Position numbers and translations under genes: made by a program. This document shows, piece after piece, positions 19,500 through 30,225 of a stretch of 33,012 nt of DNA. Below the pieces are notes generated by a model. That model was given only the letters and a program-made list of their open reading frames with translations. It did not search any database and had not been told where the DNA came from. The number at the start of each line of letters is the position of its first letter. Position 1 is the first letter of the stretch. The stretch comes from Didymodactylos carnosus (taxonomy: Eukaryota > Rotifera > Eurotatoria > Philodinida > Philodinidae), in contig CAJNOQ010001326.1 in NCBI GenBank assembly GCA_905250885.1, positions 1-33,012 of the forward strand, given 5' to 3'.

Positions 19500-22400
19500 A
19501 TATACATCTACGCATATCATACCACAATGTACTGATACAAACCCTATAATGGGTACAACTATTAGTCAACGTACTGATACAAAATTATTATATGTGAATG
19601 ATAATTTCACAGTGGCCTATCAGTCAGCTTCTCCTTATGCTTGGCTACCATTAGCGGGTTCAACTACAGCTTCTGCACAATGGTCTATAGCATCGAACAT
19701 TGATTTGTATTTACGACCAGATGGCTATTATAATAAGTTCTATACTTATATCACGATGAGCAGAAAATTCGAATTTTGACTGCTCTCGTGCAGAGTTTGT
19801 TGCAAATGGTTTCAAACTCGTCGCATAGAAACAGGTCTCTACTTTCCTTTACTGAATTTGTAAACATTCGAACTCTCAAAAAACGTTCTTCCCACTGAAT
19901 TTTCAGCTAACAGTTGTCTGAGGTATAGTTAATCAAACACTTCACTCAGAAGGTCCATTCATGTATGCTGCTACGCATTAACGTGTAATGTATGTGTAAC
20001 TAAGACTCATGTGGTCAAGGATATATTCAACCTTCCAGTTAAACTGTTGCAACAGTAGTTCGACGGCGTCACACGTTGCCATGGAACAAGTAGTACTTTT
20101 TCCCATTCTCTTTCCTTGTCATCGAGAAACTTAATGACTCACAAATGTTAAGGCCTCCTCACCATCAAAATGATCACCAGAACTTTGAACCATCTTATTC
20201 GGCACCTCTTGCGACTATGATGTCACCGCTCAATATTCCAAAAAACATTCAACAAATTATTAATATACCAGTATCAGACGCAAACGATGATGATTTACGT
20301 TGCAGATGGGCAAGTGGCAGCACTGAATGTGGTGATGCATGTCCATCTGCGTCACTAATACCTGCAAACACTGTATTATATTCAAACTGCACATTGGTGA
20401 TTACTGGAACGCTAGCTGACGCTTATTATGCTATACCAGTGGTGGTAATGAAATTTTTCTTTCTAACCGACTAAGTTGTTCACAAGGGTTGTTTGATCGA
20501 CAGTTAAGCGTACTCCCTCTTTTTAACCCTCTTGAAAACCAGGGAAGCCAATGTTTGACCGGGGTGAAATTTATACCAAAAATAGAACATCGAAAAAGAA
20601 AATCGAAGATTTTTGCGCAGAATTTTCTGACATGTTCTGATATGGGTTTTCTCTAGTTTTCATCCAGTCACATTACGAACCCTTGAAAAAATGGTGTGAT
20701 CGAACTCAAATTTTTACCGCAGATACTGTAGACCCTATCTCGTTTTTTTCTTTTCGAAAAAGTATGATTTCATTCTCGAGATATACGAAAAATACTAAAA
20801 AACCGTTCTTTTTGTTTTAAAAATCTTCTCGCGCCGAAAGTTGAAATGGAAAACGGGAGGTACAAGCGTGTTGTCATCATGCTAACTCATTCATCATCCT
20901 TTACTTCGTCACTTTAAGCAATGCCTAGCTCTATAAAACAGCTAAAAATAGTTTTTTCTTTCTCCCGACAACCTCAAGTTCATAGAAGCCTGCCGGGTGG
21001 ATTTTCGAATTCACACAGGGGCTCACTGTTTCTGGATAGTGAGGAGGCGACCCTGGGCTGCCGGTAGCCAACCGTCTTACCTCGAGGCTAGCAACCTCTC
21101 GGTAGGACTTTAAACTTATATTGCTATTGAAAAGAAGAAAAACAACAGTGCCTGATGTTTTATTCTCACCCTACACCAGAAATGGTAGCGGGTCTAACTA
21201 ACTAGCAAGTTCATAGAATCAATAAGAAAAGCTGAACAATGACGGTGTCCACATTCGTAAGTCGTCTTATTTTTCTAAATCAACAGCGATCTCTGTACGT
21301 CGCACAGAAAGCAAGCACCATAAAATAAGTTCCTAACAAAAGTAAAAAAACGTTTGCTGTAGGTCAGACATATAACTGAAAATATTAATTGTAGGTAGAG
21401 GATTTTATCAGCACAACGAGCACAGCTGCAATGAGTACAGTTCCCGTACAATTTCTTGTTCATGTTGTTGACCCTTCGACTTGTCCAGTAAATCCACAAG
21501 TTATTGGTTTTCCTGTTGAATCTTCGTGCACACCTGTTCAAGCTGGAGTGCCTTATAACACAGTCATAATTGCGATCGATAACTGCCCATCTGTAGCAAG
21601 CATTGCAGAAATATCGACATTATCCATACCTGGCATGGGCAAGGGCAATCTTACGCAATTTAATTCAACAATATACTACAGAAATGTGACATGGATACCA
21701 GATTCTAGTCAGATTGGGCCGCAAATCTTGTGTGCGATGGCTGTTGACACGTAAATATGAAATTTTATATTCTCAGAAAAGTAAGGGCTAAGTGATTCCT
21801 GTATATTTTCTTGTTATAGTATTGGAGATCAATCGGATCAGTATTGTTTTACTCTTTACGTTACTGCAGATCATGAATGCGGGTGTCCAGGGACGGGTAT
21901 TACTTGTCCAACAACAACTACTTCAACAACGACAAGCACATCCACTACATCAACGAGGTAAGGGGACTGTCATATAAAAAAAACAAATGTCCGCATCCTA
22001 ATACAATAACAGAAATCAAATCTGTAGTGCGATAACTAGCTCGAAAGGATTTACATTTATTCTTCCGTTTACACTACTTTTTCTTTAACAGATGACTGTT
22101 TGATGTATGACCATTTCTTTCTCGGATAAAAGCGGGCTATAATGATACTTTATTTTCACCCAAAGTTAAACAACAAAATTGCGTATGGTGACAATTAAAA
22201 TGAATATCCAGTCAACCAGGATTATTCATAACCACATCTCTTTTAAATGTCCACCACTGAATTATTTTGTCAAACTGTAGAAACTCTTTGGAGTACCACA
22301 TAGAGCTCTCGAAGTTATTCTGTCGATAACCATGCCGCATATAAAAAGAAGAAATAACATTAAACACCTTAGATAGCCCATAAACCCTCGAATCTAAATA

Positions 22401-25400
22401 AGTTCCTCACTTTTGCTCGATGGTTAAAATTGACTATGAAACTGAACAGCTAAACTTCTTTCCTGGAACTGTTCGTTTCTAAATGTGTTTTGAGTTTAAT
22501 TCTGATATGAGTAAGTTTAAGAAAGTATTTTTTCTAAGCTCGGCCACAACAACAACGGCCACCACCGCAACAACAACTTCTGAAACAACTTCGACAAGTT
22601 CCACGTAAGTTTCAGTTTTAGGAAAAATCCTTCTTTCTGTTTGGAAATGCCACTATAGCACCTGCTTCATTGCCGTACAAATCAAGACTTTAATCGAAGA
22701 CCGCGCTGTTGATTTTCCCTTCAAAAAGCAAGGACATTTCTGAAGAGTATGATCCTTCCGTAACGAAATTACTTTCAAACAGTATATTTTATTAAGCTTA
22801 TACTAAACATGTATTACTGTCTGGTCAATGGAAGTTTTGGATGCGGATGTTTAACTTATAAACGACTTTTAATATTAACCTGAGCTAGAAGACACGCTGT
22901 AATTAATAAAGTTTTATTTCATAAATAAAGTGTAAAACCAGTTGTGAAAAATGAAGAGATCGAATAATTCATCTGTTGAAAAGGACACTTAGAACTATCT
23001 ACCCTGATAACACAAATATGTGTTTGCACACGTGATGTCTAGTTATAGGTATTACACATGCCTTCTATGTGTGAGACAGTGATATGACTAGAATCATCTG
23101 TATCGTGTTTTCTTTTTTCAGTTCAACCTCTTCGACTTCAACTACTAGCACGTGAGTCCCAGACACATTTATGATTTATTAATCAAGCACTCATCGGTAA
23201 AAAAACAAGTACTTGAGATAATTGAGATCAAATGTTCTCAGCTAGATATTTTTTTTAGTAAGTACTTTCAGATACATAGCCCTCAATACCTTCTTCTTTA
23301 TGAAAACTGTTATACAATCATTCACAGCTCTCTATCTTATAGGTCTGCGACATCAACCACTAGTACAAGCACGTAAGTTCTTGCCAAACACAAATGTATT
23401 TTTGAGTTCTTTTGCGATCGTTTAAGCAATGGAAAAATTAATCCTTTTTAGATCATCTACAGAAAGCACATCATCAACAAGTACGAGCACAAGTACCACA
23501 TCATCTTCAACAAGCACAGCATCAACAAGTACGAGCACGAGTACCACATCAACAACCAGCACCACCAGCACAACATCTACTTCAACGTGAGTCTTATGAT
23601 TCTGCGTGATTCATCAATATTAAAGAATATTAGTTGTCAATATGTCAATATTTCTACTTCACAGAACATCGACTACGAGTACTACAAGTTCGACGAGCAC
23701 GACTTCTACGTACGTACTGACATACTAAACTTGCGATGATATTTTATCTCAGTTGTTTTGTTTAGGTCCACAACATCGACAAGTACCACAAGCACGTGCG
23801 TGTTTTTCTGATAAATGTACTTCAGATGTAAAATAACAGAAAGTTAAATGTTCTCGTGCGTATAGAATCTGATTCTGCCTTCTTCAAAATACAATTAGTC
23901 CTATGTACCATACGGTTGTCAATCTCTAAAGAAAAAGAAAAGTATGCATCGAGCATAATATGCATCAACATTTTTTTATCAACTAACATGTTTCACGTGA
24001 TATGAACTGAATTAGTGTTTAACTTTAGAACTGCGACTACTAGGACGAGTACGACTTCAACCTCTGCTACAAGGTAAGATTATTTTGTACTGTACGGTTT
24101 TCTTTCGATACCTTAAAATCTTCTGATCGTCTTTTCTAGCACTTCATCAACAACAACGCCAGCACGGTGTAAGTTACTGTACACTAATCTTGTATTCTAT
24201 TACGCTAATAATAATAATCATAATAGACGTCATAGACTCGAAAAAAGTAAAATCAATGTGGCACTCTGAGGACTATCAAAGAAGTCATAAGACATTAATA
24301 CGTTAGGATTCCGCCTGTCTATTCATTTACCTTTTGCTTTCAGATACTATCCAGCCTTACTTACCTTTAATCATTGCATCTGCAGTAGTAGCGGCACTTC
24401 TATTATCACTCTGTTGTTATTGTTGTTGCCGTTTTTGTTGTCTGTAAGTCCATCACGATTTCATTATTCAAAAATAATCACTTTCTGCGTTTTAATTCTC
24501 CAATTTCTTTATAGCGGAGCAACGGAAAAAAGAAAGAAAAAGGGTAAAGATTTCGAATTCTACTATATTGGTTCAGTAGATGAAAATCTAGAAACAACAA
24601 TAACAAGTATTGAAGGAGTCAACACATCGAGCGAATGCTTATTACCGGAATTTAACAGATTAAAACAATCTCTGTCGGTATCTACAAAGCCGGACGAGAG
24701 TTATACTGCTTATAAAGGTCGTCGGCAAAGTACAAAAAGTACCAGCAGTGGATATTTGTCAATCGATCTGAATGTTAGTAGTTTTTTAAATGAATCATTA
24801 ACAAGTTTTGGTTACGGAGCGCAGAAATCTGGAGTAAGTGTAGCAAGAATGAAAAAAAAACAACTAAAAAACAGTGCTGAACTGTTCGGTAATTCTTCAA
24901 TGATACCGCCGATTACTCCAGTACATGATACCATACCAGAAGTAGAACCTATCATAATTCGCCCTGTTACGGTCAGTAAATTACCAAGAGAAATTTCAAC
25001 ACGATCATGCAGTCGTTATATTGATGCCACAGCTGACAATAGTGCTGAAACACGACCACATAGTATCGTTTCACAATCTAGAGTAAGTGTACATCTTTCA
25101 GAATCTATACCTTCAACACGTAATGGTCCAAACAGTACAGTCAATGTTTATAAATTGAAACGCGTGAAAAGTTCATCATCCTCCAGTAATGATCATCCAC
25201 CAAATGTAATTGAAACAATAAAACTCGAAACTCTTCAACAATCAACGAATCCTAGTTGTTCTGAAACAGCTGAAAAACAACCGGCCGGTGATGGTATTAC
25301 TGTTAGCAAAGTATTAAGAGAACGAACATCGAAAATAAAGCGTCCGGTATCTCCATCACCCAGTACGCGTACAAGACCCAAATCATTACAAATTATTAGT

Positions 25401-25814
25401 GAAAATAATTTTAGTAAAAAAGAAGAACGTCGTGCTAGTGATCTTCAAAACCGTAAAATTCGTTCTGACTCAGCTGTCAGCGTTGTCAAAGTAAAACGTG
25501 TTCAAACTACCTCAAAATCAAAAACTCATCCTATGATTGTGTCGGATATAGAGTTAGATACAAAACAACCAAATATACATGAAAACACAAGAAAAAGTGC
25601 CACGATTAACAACAGCACATCACCCGCAGAACCACAAATAAAATCAGCTAAAAGTTCCCAAGGAAAGAGCAAAAGTGTAACGGTGACAAAAATTTCACGA
25701 CTAAACACTGCAAAAGTCAGTGATATTCCCACTGGTCCAATAGTAATAGAAGTGAATACGTCTTCAGAAAATACTCAAGCGGATAGTAGTACTAATCAGA
25801 TCACCAAAGAATGA
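19213..25814 (+). CDS. Type I membrane protein, mucin-like stalk, 14 exons
   Basis: Exons: 19213-19736, 20153-20444, 21395-21750, 21820-21957, 22539-22604, 23122-23151, 23343-23372, 23452-23586, 23665-23709, 23766-23795, 24029-24073, 24140-24168, 24344-24443, 24515-25814. All are bounded by GT/AG and sum to 3120 nt (1039 residues). Residues 1-17 are a signal peptide. The ectodomain (to ~418) has GGTITWHP, RCRWASGSTECGDAC, PVQFLVHVV and TWIPDSSQIGPQILCAMAVDT; I recall this arrangement from large invertebrate, notably bdelloid, surface-protein families of unknown function. Residues ~419-573 are a Thr/Ser stalk, probably O-glycosylated. The helix YLPLIIASAVVAALLLSLCC (579-598) spans the membrane, followed by CYCCCRFCC (likely palmitoylated) and RKKKGK, so the C-terminus is cytoplasmic. 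The ~435-residue tail is Ser/Lys-rich with repeated VxVxK motifs and no enzyme domain. The first intron's exact sites are the least certain; the acceptor gives NKPPHHQ at the join. A surface receptor or adhesin is inferred. Confidence 0.85.
20989..21106. other. Multi-hairpin, cloverleaf-like element in intron 2
   Basis: A GC-richer 118-nt island inside the intron folds on paper as follows: closing stem cctgccgg (20989-20996) with tcggtagg (21099-21106), two G-U pairs; hairpin gtggatt-TTCG-aattcac (20997-21014) with a UUCG tetraloop; hairpin ctcact/agtgag (21022-21043); hairpin ggct/agcc (21056-21069); hairpin gagg/cctc (21084-21098). On the minus strand, tagcctcgaggtaagac and aattcgaaaatcc vaguely resemble tRNA A and B boxes but are too far apart for a normal tRNA. 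It may be a tRNA-derived SINE, a structured RNA or chance. Energies were not computed. Confidence 0.35.
22539..24073 (+). other. Array of small symmetric phase-2 exons (stalk)
   Basis: Seven consecutive exons (66, 30, 30, 135, 45, 30 and 45 nt) encode only Thr/Ser-rich sequence. Each begins after one base and ends two bases into a codon (phase 2-2), so any of them can be skipped without shifting the frame. From the second on, every length is a multiple of 15 nt. Most donors follow AC, as in ac|gtaagt, ac|gtgagt, ac|gtacgt and ac|gtgcgt. Introns between them run from 56 to over 500 bp. This array sets the length of the extracellular stalk of the membrane protein. Confidence 0.75.
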
Positions 25815-25902
25815 CCACGTGAAAACAAACTGATCTTTTATACAAAACTCAACCACATTTTAGGCTTATTGCACATAAGTCGAACTCTTGTAAATTTAAA
25901 TT

Positions 25903-25908
25903 AATAAA
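25903..25908 (+). terminator. Poly(A) signal AATAAA
   Basis: AATAAA lies 89 bp past the TGA (25812-25814) of the transmembrane-protein gene, in an A+T-rich 3' region, and is the first canonical signal after the stop. Confidence 0.7.
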
Positions 25909-27744
25909 CGACTGATACTTACAGTAACTTCAAATATTTGCTAAAATATAGTGCAAAACGATGATTAATAAGGTGTGCGATTTTTTCCAGTAGACTCACA
26001 GTGATATTAGTTTCTTTTGGCTCTCTTTTTGATCTTTCACAGCCAAATGAAAGCCATTTCGATCAAATTCTATAGTCGAAAATGTTATCAGCCGATCCTT
26101 GTTGAGGATATCATTCCGATAGAGAACTTTGTGTCTTTCTGGAAAGGCTTCTAGAACACCATTGTACAAATATTAGTTTTTCAAATTTGTCGTCCTCATA
26201 ATGACATCTAGTTGACCAAATTAAGCATATTCTGAAGTTTTCAACTCGCTCTGATGTATTTTGCGTGAGTTGTAAACTTTTTAACATCAGTTAGCTGTAA
26301 AAAAAAAAATCACGCAAAATGAAACTTTTGCTTAGATTTTATTTCGCAGAGAACACTGCGTATAAAAAATCAATAGATTACTATGTTACTTTCCTGAAAT
26401 CCGAGTTGGTTTTCCAAAGATCCCATAGGAAACTGGTCCTAGCAATATTTTTGGATCGCAATTTTGCTTGTCAAAGTATTTACCAAAGTGTCCTCTTTCA
26501 ATTATCGAAAACTGCAAGTGTTTGTCTTTTATTATTTTGGAGTTATTTGAAAAACAACCAAGTGCCTTATATTTTGGCGCTGTTAATAGTTTTATTGTTT
26601 TCTCTATTACAAAATGATTTCAAATAGTATACCTTATCATTTATAAAACAGACCCAACAGTCAGATGTGTTAATAAATCTTCTCTCTTGGATTAAGCAGG
26701 GAGCTAAACTATTTGTTTCATGTGATTCTTTGTCCATGTTAGCATACTGAGATATTGCAAAGTGCATAGTGCTATAGTTTTCAAAGAACATATGACTGGT
26801 ACATCGTTTTTTTGTTCAAATGCGAAATAGGGGTGTTAATTTAGTGTTATTTTGGAAAATAAATGTAAATGAATCATTTATAGTTAAAAAATAAATGTAA
26901 ATAAATGAAAAAAAAATTTATCTTGATTTTATAAAAGTAAATGATCCATTTATCTTTATTTATTTATTTCTACCTTTATTTTATAAATGAATCATTTACT
27001 TTTATAAAATAAAGATAAATGGATCATTGAAATCAAAAACGTTTCGATCCACCTAGGCTCAACGAAATTTTATAGCTCTCTAGGAGATGGCCCGGAAGTC
27101 CAAAATTCCTGGAAGCGCCATTGATGTTGAACACTAGGCGTAACACTCAAATCTTAGAAAATGTTTTTAGATTAGGCTTTTTGACATGGTATTCCAACTC
27201 CAAAATAGTATTTTGATATTTAATTGTAGAATTCTGAGAGCTCTATTGAATGATATGTAAAGAATTCTGGACGCTATTAAAACTAAGAATTTATAACAAA
27301 AATACTAAACATCATATGGTTCACATTCAGGTATCTTCATCAAATTTAGCACATTACGTGACAGACTTTTATACCATATTCTTGTGCGTCAGAGTCAAGT
27401 TTATCCAACAACTTGCAGCATTATTCAATCAAACCTTTATTATTATAATCAAAACTTATCTCGAAGATCATCAATGACAATTTTTAAGAGAACAAGGGCT
27501 CGAATCAAATGCAGTACGTATCGAATAGTAATAACAACGTTTCCATTTGATCAGTATGATATAGAAATGAAATGAAAACTATTATTGCTGTTTTTTACTG
27601 AGCAGCAGATATTGTTGAGTTACATATAAGAAATATTATGGAAGGCGTATGCAAAAATAAATTAATTCAAAATATATCATCGACTGTATATATGCGTGAA
27701 ATAGTTTTACAATATTGTTACTCGTGATGAATTACATTGTTCAG
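25909..27744. other. Intergenic with an A+T-rich inverted repeat
   Basis: No gene is supported over most of this interval. The segment 26865-27027 is low-complexity A/T containing an inverted pair built on ttttataaaagtaaatgatc near 26929 and its reverse complement near 26990-27025, interleaved so that either half can pair. Open frames at 26319-26627 and 27250-27575 have no family features; part of the latter may hold upstream exons of the small Cys-rich gene, but no splice chain could be fixed. Confidence 0.4.
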
Positions 27745-27963
27745 GAGTTAAATCTTGACCAGTGGCAAAGACAACGTATATGCACCAAGGATAGTAATGA
27801 AGCTGTTGATTTACCGGGAACATTGTGTGGGATACAACTAATCAATACCATCGATGGTCCTGCATGCGATGGATATAATCCAGGCCTATGGGAGTGCCCG
27901 TCTGGATATACTCCACGACAATGGGAATCCGAGAAAAAGTATGTGCTGTGTGCAAAAAACTGA
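27745..27963 (+). CDS. Terminal exon of a small Cys-rich protein
   Basis: A splice acceptor (ttgttcag, ending 27744) precedes an open frame that ends at TGA 27961-27963. The exon encodes 72 residues with five cysteines in RICTKD, GTLCGIQ, PACDGYNPGLWECPSGYTP and YVLCAKN. The Cys/Gly/Pro/Trp pattern suggests a compact disulfide-bonded extracellular domain. An AATAAA follows 61 bp downstream. The frame is also open back to an ATG at 27715, but the acceptor makes this less likely to be the true start. Upstream exons, and therefore any signal peptide, could not be identified. I do not recognise the family. Confidence 0.5.
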   Translation, partial: ELNLDQWQRQRICTKDSNEAVDLPGTLCGIQLINTIDGPACDGYNPGLWECPSGYTPRQWESEKKYVLCAKN

Positions 27964-28024
27964 CAGATGTGCTCTTTAGTATTGTTCTTTTGCTCCTCGT
28001 AATAGTCATTTAATATTATTTGCA

Positions 28025-28030
28025 AATAAA
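28025..28030 (+). terminator. Poly(A) signal AATAAA
   Basis: AATAAA sits 61 bp beyond the TGA of the Cys-rich exon, consistent with the transcript ending here. Confidence 0.5.
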
Positions 28031-28587
28031 TATTATTACTAAAAAGAATTAAAATGGAGAAGACTTAAAATCATATGAAAGCTATCCGCTTTCCTTTATA
28101 ACAATTTAGATCCGGAAGCTGCGATAGTTGGAATCAATTTCTTGAAAAGCCTTGTTGGTATAAACTATTTATTAAGCAAAGTTTATTTTCCCCATATCTG
28201 CACTAAATCGGACAGACCATTATATAGATGTAGATAAGGTATTCATACAGTTAAAAAAGAAAATCCATCAAAGTGAGCAAAAAATAAAGAAGCAAACGAA
28301 AAGCTATAAATATTAATATGTTGGTGGTAGATGTTTCAGAAATGACCTTATGATTTTATGTTGAAACCTTTAGATTCGATGATATAGTTTAAGACGCATC
28401 GACATACCAATTCAAAATGTTGGTATAAGCTTTATTCTGTCAGAATATAAGCGGAGAAATATTCCATCATAGTATTCTAAGCTAAAACTATCGAAAAACA
28501 CAAAATTAATTTTTGTACGAATAGAGATTCGAACATGTGAACTTAGCTTTGCAGTAAACTGCAAAAATAAATACTCTACATAGTATC
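28031..28587. other. Intergenic, nothing recognised
   Basis: A+T-rich sequence between the Cys-rich gene and the minus-strand retrotransposon remnant. No coding frame or repeat was recognised. Confidence 0.4.
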
Positions 28588-29700
28588 TCATTGTAGATCG
28601 AACGTAATAGGAACAGGTAAATTTACTGTAGAAATAACTTCAAATAGCGTTAGACGAGCGGTATCATAGATAGGACAAAGTAATAAGTAGTGATGTACAG
28701 TTTCCTTTGCACCACATGTACATTTATCTGTCTTTTTTGTATCATCGTCACTTAAATAGTCCAGTAAATGGCAATGGTACAAGTAGAGATGTTAGCCGAT
28801 TACTTATCGGCGACGGCGTGTCAAATTGAAAACTTTGTCGGCGGCAGCGGCGAAAAATTCAAAAAAAGGTTTCCGCCTATGGCGGCGGTGGCGGCGTGAA
28901 AATTTTTAAAAAAGTTATAATTTTCAATAAATTTTTTTTTTCAGAAAAGTTTTGAAAAAGTTTCCGATCAGCGGCGCGGCTAATATCTTTAGGTACAAGT
29001 CATAATTTAGCGTAATAAGTCTGGTTCGTATTTGTGCGAAGACAATGTCAGCTGCTCTTGGTGTATTACGTATTCGAAATATTGAAACAAAAGACTAGAA
29101 TTTCCATTTTGAAAACTTTCTTTTAAAACATCTAAGATGTTGATGTTTGGTTGGCTCATGAGGTAGACTGTTCCAAATCCGTACGGGTTACGGAAAAAAG
29201 TTTTCATAAAATTTGCTGAACGTATAGATGAGTTTCTTAAATTTTAACATTATTAGAACACAAATCATATTGAGGATTATTAGAAAATGGATTTTATTAA
29301 CAGAAATATTGGCGCATGACCACATATAGTCTTCTGCAATAATACTATTTTATGATATTCAAGAATATCAATAATATTTCTTCACCCAAGGGCAGTAAGC
29401 ATTTTAGCTCGATCACAGCCCTGTATAACCCCCAAGACAACATGTGCTACTTTACACTGTAAGCGATACAATAATTGGATTTGATATGCAGACGCAGATG
29501 AGAGAACGGTGACGCACAGATTAAAACAGGTAAAACAAATGACTTGTATATTTGGTGAAGAGGGGTTGTGCTAAAGACATATTTATACGATGCCATCAAA
29601 CCTATAATGCAAGACAACTTGGAAATTACATGTTTTATATGTGTATCCCAAGAAAAGTTTGATGTCAGGTAAACACCTAAGTATTTAAGTCTCACGAGGG
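28588..29700 (-). mobile_element. Decayed non-LTR retrotransposon (RT C-terminus)
   Basis: Minus-strand pieces of one reverse transcriptase appear in order. At 29447-29700, RLKYLGVYLTSNFSWDTHI and LHQIYKSFVLPVLI are the end of the RT domain (palm/thumb). At 29007-29220, TFFRNPYGFGTVYLMSQ is a later segment. At 28588-28782, a CTCG...HHYLLLCPIYDTAR Cys-Cys-His-Cys knuckle is typical of the C-terminus of such ORFs. Stops and frame changes separate the pieces, including several stops around 29240-29390. The element is also split by a 208-bp MITE at 28784-28991; removing the MITE and one target copy makes TLNYDLY run straight into HCHLLDYL. It is non-functional. Confidence 0.8.
28784..28991. mobile_element. 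hAT-like MITE, 208 bp, 8-bp target duplication
   Basis: The ends are tagagatgttagccg and cggctaatatcttta, inverted repeats matching at 13 of 15 positions. The flanks carry an identical 8-bp duplication ggtacaag (28776-28783 and 28992-28999). Eight-bp duplications and TAGAG-type ends are typical of the hAT superfamily. The interior is rich in CGGCGG motifs (ggcgacggcg, ggcggcggtggcgg), unlike the A+T-rich surroundings, and has no coding capacity. It is inserted in the RT C-terminal region of the older retrotransposon. Confidence 0.85.
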
Positions 29701-29911
29701 AACTGCCCCAAGTGTTCGCTCGCTTTTTTGTTGAAATCTAGTGGAGAATAGGTTATCGACTATGCTGATTCCGAATATGACAATGGTTTTTGCTGCTAGG
29801 CCTTCGGAGACCTGGTTCAACCAGGTCTCGGAATCAGCATAGTCGATAACCTATTCTCCACTAGATTTCAACAAAAAAACGAGCGGACACTTGGGGCAGG
29901 TCCCTCGTGAG
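29691..29911. repeat. Palindrome with 84-bp arms, 53-bp spacer
   Basis: 29691-29774 and 29828-29911 are inverted copies differing at only a few bases (ctcacgagggaactgcccca against tggggcaggtccctcgtgag). The left arm borders and partly overlaps the RT remnant: its minus strand leads into LKYLGVYLTS. The spacer ends in a perfect 19-bp palindrome, gacctggttcaaccaggtc (29809-29827). The right arm stops just after the point where RT-like sequence would begin. It could be a head-to-head duplication formed by template switching or the long terminus of a fold-back element. Confidence 0.85.
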
Positions 29912-29988
29912 TAGAAAACATAGATAAGAGATTTGTTCTTCTCGTGACGATGTTCATCTACAATTTAGAAACTCAGCAAGTCAGAAAG

Positions 29989-30225
29989 GAGCCTTTACCG
30001 GTATATACCGATATATGTATGGATGCTTTCCGGTAGAGGCCGAAAATGAGAAAGTCGGAAAAGAGCCTTTACCGGTATATGTTTATCTACTTACTCACGT
30101 TCGTATGGCGGTAGAAAATGAGAAAGTGACAAAAGAGCTTTTACCGGTATATGTTGATGTAGACTTTCCGATAGAGGCAGAAAATCACAAATTCAAAAAA
30201 GAACCTTTAGCAGTATTTTTCTCTT
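29989..30225 (+). repeat. Degenerate coding-like tandem repeat, 66-74-bp units
   Basis: Four units are anchored by gagcctttaccggtatat or variants at 29989, 30063, 30135 and 30201, with spacings of 74, 72 and 66 bp. The last three are in one frame and read as variants of KEPLPVYVDV...EAENEKV: VEAENEKVGKEPLPVYV, VENEKVTKELLPVYVDV and IEAENHKFKKEPLAVF. The frame is open from ATG 30015 to 30386, but beyond the repeats it turns into hydrophobic low-complexity sequence. This may be a relic of a repeat protein exon or a minisatellite that happens to be open. Confidence 0.6.

Noticed and set aside
19737-19779. Frame end NKFYTYITMSRKFEF as the true C-terminus of the first ectodomain
   Set aside because: It reads past a donor at 19737 into an intron; the RCRWA segment expected next is in the exon beginning near 20153.
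24414-24514. Open frame start MLLLLPFLLSVSPS as a signal peptide for a separate gene
   Set aside because: The ATG lies inside the transmembrane exon in another frame and the frame then runs through an intron (gtaagt at 24444 to atag at 24514). The 14-exon model, in frame over 3120 nt, explains the region better.
26319-26627. 102-codon hydrophobic ORF
   Set aside because: Pyrimidine-rich noncoding DNA commonly gives such frames; no splice, promoter or family evidence.
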